Origin: Agromyces rhizosphaerae
Lineage (GTDB): Bacteria; Actinomycetota; Actinomycetes; Actinomycetales; Microbacteriaceae
Direction: 5' to 3'
NCBI RefSeq assembly: GCF_027925245.1
Contig: NZ_BSDP01000001.1
Coordinates: 2,046,001 to 2,110,000 of the forward strand
DNA length: 64,000 bases
In this document: piece after piece, positions 52,253-60,876 of the stretch
Layout: every line of letters begins with the position of its first letter
Position numbering within the stretch: the stretch's first letter is position 1
Made by a program: the position numbers and the translations under genes
Notes under the pieces: generated by a model
The model's database searches: none
What the model saw: the letters and a program-made list of their open reading frames with translations, nothing else
What the model was told of the DNA's origin: nothing

Positions 52253-55200
52253 ATGCCGCCCATCGATCCGGACCTCGTCGCGGCGTTCGGCCGCATCTTC
52301 CGCCCCGCTACCGCGATGACGGTGCGCGTGGACTTCCTCGAACGGCTCGGCGCGATCTTCGGCGGCCGACCGCCCGGCCAGAGCCTGCCGTCGGTGCGCC
52401 TGTTCCGCCCGCGCGACCTCATCGACGTCGAGTTCCGCTTCGTCAACCTCGAGCTGCGCGGCACCGGCACGCGCCGCGTCGTCGCACGCGAGATCGCCGG
52501 CCGCCCCGCCCAGCTCATCGCGATCTTCGGCCCGCAGCACCTGCTCGAGCAGGCGTTCTTCGACGCGGCCGGGCCGGAGGGCGACTTCGTCTCGCAGAAC
52601 GCGGAGACCGGCGGCACCCCACCAGCCGGCGGCTCAGAGATGCCGAAGTACCCGGTGCAGGCGATCCTCTCCCGCCCGAGCCGCCTCGCCTTCCGCGTCA
52701 CCGAGGAGGAGATCCCGTTCACCGAGACCGGCCTGCTCGCCGCAATGCGCCTGCTGCCGCTGAGCGTCGCCCCGCACGCGGTCTCGTTCACCCCGTTCCG
52801 CCGCTTCCCCGACCTCGTCACCGACGTCGGCGCGGTGCTCGAGGCCACGACGCGCGCCTCGAGCTTCCTCGAGGAGGCGGCGCGTCGCGCGGTGCTGCGC
52901 GAGCGCCTCGCGGCCCGGCCCGACGCCGCGGCATCCGTCGAGCTCGCGAACCTGGAGCTGGCTCCGGATGCCTCGGCCAGCGCCCTTGCGACCGCCGCGG
53001 CCGCCGCCCGCCTGCACCGGACCGTCGGCCTCATCGAGGCGCGCTTCGGCCCGGCGAGCGCGGTCGGCGCCGTGGCCTCCGGCGCGGGCGCGATCATCGA
53101 CCTCTCGCCCGCGCTGGCGCTCGACCTGCGCCCGTCCGTGCCGCGCGAACCGACCTCGACCGAGACCGCGATCGAGCTGCCGTGGCGCCTCCAGCTGAGC
53201 CCGCACGCCACGGGCGGGTTCATGCACTCGATCGACGACGTCACCCACGACGGCCGCGTCGAGCTGTGGCACACCCGGCTCGGCACGCGCGACGCCGAGG
53301 CCGGGCAGGTGTTCCCGATCGCCGCTGCCACGACCTCGCCCGTCGACGAGGAGGACCCCGACACCCGCCAGGTGCGGGCCATCTGGACCCGCGACTTCAG
53401 GCCGGGCAAGAGCGCCGCCGACGAGGTGAACGCGTTCCCCCAGGAGGACTTCGGCGACCTCGGCACGCTGCCGCCGTTCCGCGCGAGCCTCTCCGTGAAG
53501 GACCGGATGCAGCTCGTGCACCGCACCTCCAACCACCGCTGGTCGGGCGAGGGCAACCACGTGCGGCCGGCGCAGGTCGAGCACCTCATGCTGACCGGGC
53601 TGGGCGGATGGCTCGCCAGCGAGGCCGACTTCGGCGACGAGGCGCCGGGCCTGAACCTGCAGGAGTGGCGGCACCGCGCGACGATGGCGCGGGACCACTA
53701 CGTGAAGGTCGTCTACGCGGGCATTCTCGCCCCGTTCGGCCATCGCGCATCGCTCGTGAAGATCACCGAGCGCAGGGTCGCGGGCGATGGTCGGGCCACC
53801 CTCTACCAGCGGCTGTTCATCATCGTGCGCCAGCCCGAGCGGGCGTACCTGCACACGGGCGTCGCCGACTTCGACAACGTCATGCCGTTCCGATGGGTGC
53901 GCATCATCACGAGATCCACGCCGCCGCTCGCGCTGCCGCACTCGCTGATCACCACCTCGGGCCAGGTGTTCGTGCCCGAGATCGCGACCGCCGACGTCGG
54001 GCAGGGCGGTGCGGCGCCCTCGGGCAGCACGCCCTTCGTCTTCAAGTTCCTCGCGAACGACGTCGACAACCACCTGGTGGAGTTCGAGGGACCGCTCGTC
54101 TTCCTCGAGACGACCGCCGTCGATTCGAAGGCGGACGACCCCGTCGGTGCGGTGGACGCGGCGAACTCCGTCGCGCACGCGTACGGCATGGGCGGGCAGC
54201 TCGTCGCGTACGCCGAGCCCGACGAGGACAACGACCCGGGCGACACCGCGCTGCCCACCACGACGCTCACGTTCGACGCCACCGTGCACGGCGGCAAGCC
54301 GAACTACGTCGTGCCGCACCTGCGCGTCGCGATGGCCCCGGTGCCCGCGATGGCCGCGTTCACCGGGCAGTCCGGGCCTGTGCCGCTGCGCATCGCCGAC
54401 GCCTACCGCGGCAGCCGCTTCGCGGCGGGAAACGCGGGCGGGCTGTTCCTCGAGCTCGCCGACGCGGCCGGCGCGCCGCTGCCGACCGCGCCGCCGACCA
54501 TGGACTTCGGCTCGCAGTCCGACAGGTCGGGCGCGTTCCTCAGCCCGTCGATCGGCGTGAAGGCGCTCGCCCGCAAGGTCGGCCCGGTCGGCGGCGACCT
54601 CGCCACGCTCGCGGCGAACCCGGCGAACTTCGACCTGGGAGCGATGTTCCCGGCGAGCGCGGCGAAGCTGTTCGGCGTCATCAACCTGCAGGACCTCCTG
54701 CCCGCAGCGAACGGCGTGCTGCCGAAGTTCGTCACCCAGGTGCTCGACGCCGCCGCGACCGCGCAGCAGACGGTCGCCCGCGCCCAGGCGTTCGTCACCG
54801 CGAAGGCGGCCGAGCTCGCGGCGCTCGGCGCGAACGTGCAGAACGCCGCCACGGCACTCGCGACGAAGGCGCAGGCGTTCACCGACGCGATCGGCCAGCT
54901 CGCGGCGGACCCGGATGCCGCGCCGAACCTCGACCAGGTGATCGCCGACATCGGCGCAGCCGCCGGCACGATCGCCACGGCGCTCGACGACGCCGGCCCG
55001 AACCTCCCGCTGGCCAGGCCCGAGGTCGAGCAGGCGGCATCCGTCATGCATCTCCTCGCCGACGTCGCGGGCACCGCCGGCACCGTCGTGACCGCGCTCC
55101 GCAACCTCTACAAGGGCCTCGCCGTGCCCGAACAGGTGTCGGCGCGGCTGGAGTGGTCGACCGAGCTCGGCCAGTGGCCGGCGAACGCGGCGAAGCCGAT

Positions 55201-56188
55201 CTTCGAGCCCAAGGACGATCGGATGCTCCGCCTCGTCGCCGAGGTGCAGGCACCGCTCGATGCGTCGAAGTCGCCCGGCGCGCTCGTCTCGTGTTCGCTC
55301 CCGCCGTTCGACCTGCGGCTGGTGGGGGACGCCGAGTTCATCATCATCCGCGTCGCGGTCATGGCGTTCTCGGTGCGGGGCGGGAAGAAGCCCGACGTCG
55401 ACGTGCAGCTCGACGATAAGAAGGGCATCGAGTTCGTCGGACCGCTCGCCTTCATCGAGGCGATCAAGAAGGTCATCCCGTTCGACGGGTTCAGCGACCC
55501 GCCGTACCTCGACGTGTCGACGAGCGGCATCACCGCGGGCTTCGACCTCGCCATCCCCGACCTCGCCGTGGGCGTGTTCGCGCTGACCAACATCAACGTC
55601 GGCGCCCGGCTCTCGGTGCCGTTCATCGGCGAGTCGCTCGAGTTCCGGTTCAACTTCGCCACCCGCGACGACCCGTTCCGGCTGCAGGTGTCGCTGTTCG
55701 CGGGCGGCGGGTTCTTCGCGCTCACGGTCGCGCCCGACGGCATGCGCGTGGTCGAGGCGGCGCTCGAGTTCGGCGCCGCGGTGTCGATGAACTTCGGCGT
55801 CGCGTCGGGGAGCATCTCGGTGATGGCGGGCATCTACTTCCGCCTCGAGCAGCAGGGCGACGACCAGCTCGTGCAGCTCTCCGGGTACTTCCGGGCCCGC
55901 GGCGAGGTCGACGTGCTCGGCCTCATCTCGGCGTGCATCGAGCTCTACCTCGAACTCAGCTACCGCAACCAGAACGGCAACGAGAAGGCCGTCGGCAAGG
56001 CGTCGATCAGCATCGAGGTGTCGGTCTGCTTCGTGTCGTTCTCGGTGTCGGTGAGCTGCGAGAAGCAGTTCGCCGGGTCGAAGGGCGACCCGACGTTCGT
56101 CGACATGATGGGCCCGTTCCAGGCGCTCGGCGTGCCGAAGGATCCATGGGCCGACTACTGCGCGGCGTTCGCGCCCGAGGCCCCGTAG
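52253..56188 (+). CDS. giant protein of unknown function, first of pair (1311 aa)
   Basis: 1311 residues from ATG 52253, set by GGGGGAG just upstream. No signal peptide and no convincing membrane helix. Residues 1-800 are mixed with many short strands (SVRLFRPRDLIDVEFRFVNL, RQVRAIWTRDFRPGKSAADE, NNHLVEF-like segments). About 830-935 is an Ala/Gln-rich helix, probably coiled coil (AATAQQTVARAQAFVTAKAA). Residues 1040-1311 are strand-rich with alternating hydrophobics (FRLQVSLFAGGGFFALTVAP, FGVASGSISVMAGIYFRLEQ), ending in VSVCFVSFSVSVSCEKQFAG. Codon use matches the host. It forms an operon with the next gene, whose ribosome site overlaps its stop. No function is assigned. Confidence 0.8.
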   Translation: MPPIDPDLVAAFGRIFRPATAMTVRVDFLERLGAIFGGRPPGQSLPSVRLFRPRDLIDVEFRFVNLELRGTGTRRVVAREIAGRPAQLIAIFGPQHLLEQAFFDAAGPEGDFVSQNAETGGTPPAGGSEMPKYPVQAILSRPSRLAFRVTEEEIPFTETGLLAAMRLLPLSVAPHAVSFTPFRRFPDLVTDVGAVLEATTRASSFLEEAARRAVLRERLAARPDAAASVELANLELAPDASASALATAAAAARLHRTVGLIEARFGPASAVGAVASGAGAIIDLSPALALDLRPSVPREPTSTETAIELPWRLQLSPHATGGFMHSIDDVTHDGRVELWHTRLGTRDAEAGQVFPIAAATTSPVDEEDPDTRQVRAIWTRDFRPGKSAADEVNAFPQEDFGDLGTLPPFRASLSVKDRMQLVHRTSNHRWSGEGNHVRPAQVEHLMLTGLGGWLASEADFGDEAPGLNLQEWRHRATMARDHYVKVVYAGILAPFGHRASLVKITERRVAGDGRATLYQRLFIIVRQPERAYLHTGVADFDNVMPFRWVRIITRSTPPLALPHSLITTSGQVFVPEIATADVGQGGAAPSGSTPFVFKFLANDVDNHLVEFEGPLVFLETTAVDSKADDPVGAVDAANSVAHAYGMGGQLVAYAEPDEDNDPGDTALPTTTLTFDATVHGGKPNYVVPHLRVAMAPVPAMAAFTGQSGPVPLRIADAYRGSRFAAGNAGGLFLELADAAGAPLPTAPPTMDFGSQSDRSGAFLSPSIGVKALARKVGPVGGDLATLAANPANFDLGAMFPASAAKLFGVINLQDLLPAANGVLPKFVTQVLDAAATAQQTVARAQAFVTAKAAELAALGANVQNAATALATKAQAFTDAIGQLAADPDAAPNLDQVIADIGAAAGTIATALDDAGPNLPLARPEVEQAASVMHLLADVAGTAGTVVTALRNLYKGLAVPEQVSARLEWSTELGQWPANAAKPIFEPKDDRMLRLVAEVQAPLDASKSPGALVSCSLPPFDLRLVGDAEFIIIRVAVMAFSVRGGKKPDVDVQLDDKKGIEFVGPLAFIEAIKKVIPFDGFSDPPYLDVSTSGITAGFDLAIPDLAVGVFALTNINVGARLSVPFIGESLEFRFNFATRDDPFRLQVSLFAGGGFFALTVAPDGMRVVEAALEFGAAVSMNFGVASGSISVMAGIYFRLEQQGDDQLVQLSGYFRARGEVDVLGLISACIELYLELSYRNQNGNEKAVGKASISIEVSVCFVSFSVSVSCEKQFAGSKGDPTFVDMMGPFQALGVPKDPWADYCAAFAPEAP

Positions 56189-56197
56189 GAGGACGTG

Positions 56198-59100
56198 ATG
56201 AACGAGAACGCGATCTTCACCGCGATCCCCGCGGGGCGCATCGACGGGGAGCGGCTCCTCGTGACGATCTTCGTCACGCCCAAGCTCTCGACCGGCGCGG
56301 GCCCGGGCGTGCTGCTGCCGCTCACCGACTTCCCGGCGTTCGCCGACTGGCCGAGCACGGTACGCGAGGCCGTCTGGCAGCTCGAGGTCTCCGGGGTCGG
56401 CACGGTCGAGGGGTTCCCGCTCGACACCCCCGTCGAGCCCGACTCGAACGCGTGGGCGGAGGTGCTCGGCGGGACCAGCGTGGGCGAGGCGGAGTTCCAG
56501 CACTTCGAGCAGGCGACGGTGCACTCGTACCCGGTCGGGCAGGTGGCATCCGGCATCACGACGCTCTTCACGGACGTCGTCACGATGCACTCCGCCGAGC
56601 ACCCGACCATCGCCGGCCTGCGCGGCATCCTGCACGAGTTCGACCCGCAGGAGCGCCTCGGCGGGCTCGAACGCGAGCTCGGCCGTCGCGGCGCGATCAA
56701 GCAGATGCTCTCCGATCTGCGCGGCCAGCAGGGCGGACCGGGCGCACCGGCGCGTGCCGTCGACTTCGAGGCGCTGAAGGGCGCAGCGGATGCCCCTGCC
56801 GTGGCGCTCGCCGCAGCCACCGCGTTCTACGACCGCACCGACGACCCGTGGAGCGAGCAGGCCATCACCGCCGACATGCCGAAGCCCGTGCCGCCCGAGT
56901 TCCACTCGTTCGTGTCGCGCTGCGCCGACTATCCGGAACTCCTGCGGCACCTCGGGCTGGCGCTCGACGTGTGGATCAAGGACGACCAGGCGATCACCGC
57001 GCACGGCGACATCCAGGTGGTCGACGCGGGCGGCGTCTCGCCGCTCGACCAGCTCGTGCACCCGCCGGCAGCACGGCCGAAGACCTTCTTCCACCGCACC
57101 GACGACGTCTGGGCGCCCGCGTCGCGCACCGAGAACCAGGACATCATCGACGGCAGCCTCGCGATCGACCTCGACGACCGCTTCGACCTCGAGCAGGTCG
57201 ACCCCGACGGCGCCGCGATGAAGGTGTCCGAACTGCTGCGCACCCTGCAGCGGCAGGACGAGGCGCGGAAGGCGCCCGCCGAGCGCTCGATGACGCCCGA
57301 CGACGCGACCCTGCCGGCGCTGCGGTCGACCGGCGTGGTGTTCGCGCGTCGCAACCGCGCTGCCGAGCTGGTCGGGCAGTTCGATCGGTCGGCCGCGCAC
57401 GAGCAGGCGCGCACCTCGGGCGACCCGGCGGACCTCGACGTCGCCGACGTCACCCGCGGCTGGCGCATCGACGTGCAGGACCTCGACGGCGGTGCGAAGG
57501 AGTGGTTCTCGCTGCACGAGCGGCGCGGCGAGTACCGGCTCGTGCAGCCGGCCCCGGGGGAGAACCAGCCCGTGCCGCCGCCCGTCGCGCTGTCGGTGCA
57601 GCCCGAGCCCGACGAGGGCTACCTGAAGGGCGCGACGACCTCGAGCGACGACCCCGACCCGGCCGCCGACCAGTACCTGCACGAGACGCTCGCCGGGTGG
57701 GACGGCTGGTCGCTCGCGGTGAAGCGGCCCGGGCGGCCGCAGCGTGAGGTCGACTCCGTCCCCGAGGACGCGGACCGCGAGGTGAAGGACTCGGGCTTCC
57801 CGCTCGCCGCCGAGTTCGGGGTCGTCCAGGGCTCGCTGCCGCGCCTCCGGTTCGGCCGGCACTACCGCTTCCGCATCCGCGCGGTCGACCTCGCGGGCGG
57901 GTCGATCCCCGACGAGCAGCTCGACCAGGCGCACGAGCGCGAGCTGCCCGGCACGTACCAGCGCTGGGAGCCCGTGCCCTCGCCCGCGGTGGTGCCGCTC
58001 ACGCAGTTCACCGAAGGCGAGTCGCTCATGCGGATGGTGATCCGCTCGACGCGTGACGTGCCCGTCGCGACGTACGTCGGGCTGCCGCGCGTGGAGGGCC
58101 TGGCCGGGCACGAGCCGAGTGGCCGCGAGGGCATTGTCTACCGCATCGAGAACGAACGGCACCTCGCGCCGCCGCTCGGCAGCATGCAGCTCGCCGAGAC
58201 GCACGGCGAGTTCGACGCCGCGCTCGACGGCGGGGCGGCCGACGTCGCGGCGCAGTTCGCCATCGCAGCCAAGGAGTCGGGCAACTACCTGACGCTCGCG
58301 GGTGCCGCGGTCGTGAACCACCTCGGTGCGCCGCCCACGGTGCTCACCGGCGAGCGAGGCCAGGTGCTCGCCGAGGGCGAGTACGTCGTGCACGACACGC
58401 CCGCGCTCGACCTGCCGTACCTGCCCGACCCGCTCTCGCGCGGGCTCTCGCTCACCACGCTGCCGGGCGAGCCGGGCGGCAGCACGAGGACCGAGCCCTG
58501 GCCGACCGGCGGCCCCGGCTGGCACGAGCGCCTGCCCATCCGCATCCGCATCGAGGAGGGCACCGGCGCCGCGCAGTTCGACGCCGCGAAGCGCCTGCTC
58601 ACGGTGCGCCTGCCGAAGGCCACCCTCGCGGTCGTGCGCCTCGCCTCGGTGCTCGAGAAGGAGGACCTGCGACTGCTGCGCGTCTGGAACCTGCTCGACG
58701 AGTCGCTGGCGCCGGCGCCCGACTCGCGCGTGATCGAGGCGGTCGAGGGTCGCAACTGGATGCTCACGCCCTGGTCGGAGCTCACCGTCGTGCACGCGGT
58801 CGAGAAGCCGCTCGAGGACCCGTCGATCGTGCTCGACGGCCGGCCGCTGCGGGCGCTCGCCGAGACCTTCTCGCGGCTGCCGGGCGCCGTGCACAACCAC
58901 GCGGCCAGCACCGGGCGCATCGACATCGACGCGACCTGGGTCGACCCCGTCGACGACGTGATGCAGGACAAGTGGGTCGAGCACGACAAGGGCGCGCACG
59001 TGGGCGACTTCGAGCTCGAGGCATCCGAGCAGCAGGCCCGCATCGATCGGGATGCCGCCCCGGCGACCACGACCGTCGGTCCGACCCACCTCGTGCGGCA

Positions 59101-60562
59101 CGAGTTCGGCGACACGAAGCACCGCTGGGTCGACTACCGCGCGACCGCGACCACGCGGTTCCGCGAGTACTTCCCGCCCGAGATCACGGGCGACCCGGCA
59201 CTGGTGACCGCGACCGGGCCGGTGCTCGCGCAGGTCGACGTGCCGTCGAGCGCGCGGCCCGACGCGCCGCTCGTGAAGTACATCGTGCCGACGTGGGAGT
59301 GGCACGAGGAGCACCTCGGCGTGCGCGGGGCGTCCATGGCGGTGCGGCGTGTGCGCACGGGCGGCGGGCTGCGCGTCTACCTCGGGCGGCCGTGGTTCTC
59401 GAGCGGGCCCGACGAGCTGCTCGGCGTCGTGCTGCGCACGCAGCCGTGGGTCACCTGGCGCGACGACCTGGTGCGAGAGATCGTCGGCAGTGAGCTGCTG
59501 CACACCGTCGCCGACGAGTGGGCGGGTCGTGCGCTGCGCGCCGAGGGGGAGCGACCGGTGGGGCCGCAGTCGGCGTCGGCGTCGCTCGTCGCGCACGCCG
59601 CCGCGCGGGGCCGCCGGGAGTTCGTCGACCCGGTGGCCGGGCTTCGGATCCGCACGCGCGAGGAGCGGTTCCTCGCCGACGCGGCGCGCGAGGTGGCGTC
59701 GCGACGGGCGGCCGACCCGCGGTTCGTCGCCACCGGCGTCGCCGACGCGACCGCTGCGCTGATCGAGGACCACTTCGGGCTCTTCGCCGGCACCGGCCCC
59801 GAGGGGCGGCGCTTCACCACCGCCTGGGGCGCCGACCCGGTCTTCACGGGCGGCCCGATGGGCTCGGGTCCGTTCATCCACCAGTTCGCGCTGCGCACCG
59901 CGGTCGGCAGCGTGCGGCTCGCCGAGGTGAACGACCACGTCACGGTCGTCGGCCACCAGCCCGAGTACGACGAGGGCCGCGGCCTCTGGTACTGCGACCT
60001 GCAGGTCGATGCGGGCGACGCCTACACGCCGTTCGTCCAGCTCGCGCTCGCGCGGTACCAGCAGCATTCGGTGCCGAGCGTCGAGCTCTCGACCGTCGTG
60101 AAGGCCGACTTCGTGCAGCTCGTGCCGCGCCGCGAGTCGACCTACGTCGTCACCGCGAAGCGCGACGCGGTCGCGGTGACCCTCGCGGGGCCGCTCGGCA
60201 TCCCGCAGCACGCGGCGACGCTGCCGAACCCGGAGACGCGTGTCGCGGCCTCCCGCCGCGTCGAGGCGTGGATCGAGCGCCTCCCAGCGGGCGCGACCGG
60301 AGACCTCGACTGGGAGCTCGTCGGCGACACCTTCGGACTCGACGTGGTGCTCACGCTCGCACAGGCGCGCGGCGCGTCGCTCGGCAACGTGCAGTGGGCG
60401 GGCGTGGTGCCGCTGCCCGACACGCAGCCCGGCGATCGACTGCGCGTGCGCCTGGCCGAGTACGAGGTGCACCGTGGCGACCCGCTCGGCCTCCCGCTGT
60501 TCGCGTCGGGCAAGGTGCGCGACCTCCGCCTCGTCTACGCCGACGAGCTTCCGCTGACGTAG
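56198..60562 (+). CDS. giant protein of unknown function, second of pair (1454 aa)
   Basis: 1454 residues from ATG 56198; AGGAGG overlaps the stop of the first gene. No signal peptide or membrane helix. A fibronectin-like strand (FGRHYRFRIRAVDLAGGSIP) is near residue 550. The last 200 residues contain a run of Trp/Tyr/Phe-rich segments (GLWYCDLQVDAGDAYTPFVQ, LALARYQQHSVPSVELSTVV, KADFVQLVPRR) that reads like a conserved C-terminal domain. No catalytic motif was found. A large scaffold, binding or toxin-like protein are all possible. A hairpin sits directly after its stop. Confidence 0.8.
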   Translation: MNENAIFTAIPAGRIDGERLLVTIFVTPKLSTGAGPGVLLPLTDFPAFADWPSTVREAVWQLEVSGVGTVEGFPLDTPVEPDSNAWAEVLGGTSVGEAEFQHFEQATVHSYPVGQVASGITTLFTDVVTMHSAEHPTIAGLRGILHEFDPQERLGGLERELGRRGAIKQMLSDLRGQQGGPGAPARAVDFEALKGAADAPAVALAAATAFYDRTDDPWSEQAITADMPKPVPPEFHSFVSRCADYPELLRHLGLALDVWIKDDQAITAHGDIQVVDAGGVSPLDQLVHPPAARPKTFFHRTDDVWAPASRTENQDIIDGSLAIDLDDRFDLEQVDPDGAAMKVSELLRTLQRQDEARKAPAERSMTPDDATLPALRSTGVVFARRNRAAELVGQFDRSAAHEQARTSGDPADLDVADVTRGWRIDVQDLDGGAKEWFSLHERRGEYRLVQPAPGENQPVPPPVALSVQPEPDEGYLKGATTSSDDPDPAADQYLHETLAGWDGWSLAVKRPGRPQREVDSVPEDADREVKDSGFPLAAEFGVVQGSLPRLRFGRHYRFRIRAVDLAGGSIPDEQLDQAHERELPGTYQRWEPVPSPAVVPLTQFTEGESLMRMVIRSTRDVPVATYVGLPRVEGLAGHEPSGREGIVYRIENERHLAPPLGSMQLAETHGEFDAALDGGAADVAAQFAIAAKESGNYLTLAGAAVVNHLGAPPTVLTGERGQVLAEGEYVVHDTPALDLPYLPDPLSRGLSLTTLPGEPGGSTRTEPWPTGGPGWHERLPIRIRIEEGTGAAQFDAAKRLLTVRLPKATLAVVRLASVLEKEDLRLLRVWNLLDESLAPAPDSRVIEAVEGRNWMLTPWSELTVVHAVEKPLEDPSIVLDGRPLRALAETFSRLPGAVHNHAASTGRIDIDATWVDPVDDVMQDKWVEHDKGAHVGDFELEASEQQARIDRDAAPATTTVGPTHLVRHEFGDTKHRWVDYRATATTRFREYFPPEITGDPALVTATGPVLAQVDVPSSARPDAPLVKYIVPTWEWHEEHLGVRGASMAVRRVRTGGGLRVYLGRPWFSSGPDELLGVVLRTQPWVTWRDDLVREIVGSELLHTVADEWAGRALRAEGERPVGPQSASASLVAHAAARGRREFVDPVAGLRIRTREERFLADAAREVASRRAADPRFVATGVADATAALIEDHFGLFAGTGPEGRRFTTAWGADPVFTGGPMGSGPFIHQFALRTAVGSVRLAEVNDHVTVVGHQPEYDEGRGLWYCDLQVDAGDAYTPFVQLALARYQQHSVPSVELSTVVKADFVQLVPRRESTYVVTAKRDAVAVTLAGPLGIPQHAATLPNPETRVAASRRVEAWIERLPAGATGDLDWELVGDTFGLDVVLTLAQARGASLGNVQWAGVVPLPDTQPGDRLRVRLAEYEVHRGDPLGLPLFASGKVRDLRLVYADELPLT

Positions 60563-60563
60563 G

Positions 60564-60585
60564 GCGGATGCCCGGGGGCATCCGC
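60564..60585 (+). terminator. hairpin after the giant-protein operon
   Basis: GCGGATGCCC (60564-60573) and GGGCATCCGC (60576-60585) with a two-base spacer, starting two bases after the stop. Confidence 0.6.
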
Positions 60586-60686
60586 TCGCCCTGCCCGCGG
60601 CCGCCCGCCCTCGCGCCGCCCGCCTTCGCGCCGCGCGCCTCGCCCGCCCTCACGCTGGCCTGCGCGTCCGCCCGCCCGTCCTCCCT

Positions 60687-60772
60687 CCCGAGAACATGCA
60701 GCTCTGACCGATCCGCCGCGAAAGCATGCAGACACGCCGCGTTCTCGGCGCGATTGCATGTTCTCGCGCGCG
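60687..60772 (+). repeat. AACATGC element 11
   Basis: Left arm CCCGAGAACATGC, right arm GCATGTTCTCG followed by CGCGCGGG, so the outer stem is broken by an insert. Middle GCGAAAGCATGCAGACACGCC. Between convergent genes. Confidence 0.88.
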
Positions 60773-60806
60773 GGAGCGGGAGCGGGAGCGGGAGCGGGAG
60801 GCGGGA
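60771..60806. repeat. GGGAGC hexanucleotide run
   Basis: Five to six copies of GGGAGC directly after element 11, a slippage-prone tract. Confidence 0.7.
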
Positions 60807-60822
60807 GGGACCCGACCCGACG

Positions 60823-60858
60823 GAGGGCGGCGGATGCCGCGAGGCATCCGCCGCCCTC
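60823..60858. terminator. 16-bp stem with GCGA tetraloop
   Basis: GAGGGCGGCGGATGCC (60823-60838), loop GCGA, and its exact complement to 60858. It lies 18 bases past the end of the carboxypeptidase gene on the minus strand. GCGA is a stable GNRA loop. Strongest terminator candidate in the window. Confidence 0.75.
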
Positions 60859-60876
60859 AGCCGCAGGTGCGACGGG

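Noticed and set aside
52634..60472. 2612-codon open frame on the minus strand opposite the giant-protein genes
   Set aside because: Composition is Arg/Glu/His-rich without domains, as expected for the antisense of a GC-rich gene; the plus-strand genes have ribosome sites and normal protein composition.
14676..60772. Peptides such as ENMQICAFR and ENMQTRR recurring in several frames
   Set aside because: They are translations of the AACATGC elements, which lie between genes; frames and flanks differ and no ribosome site fits.
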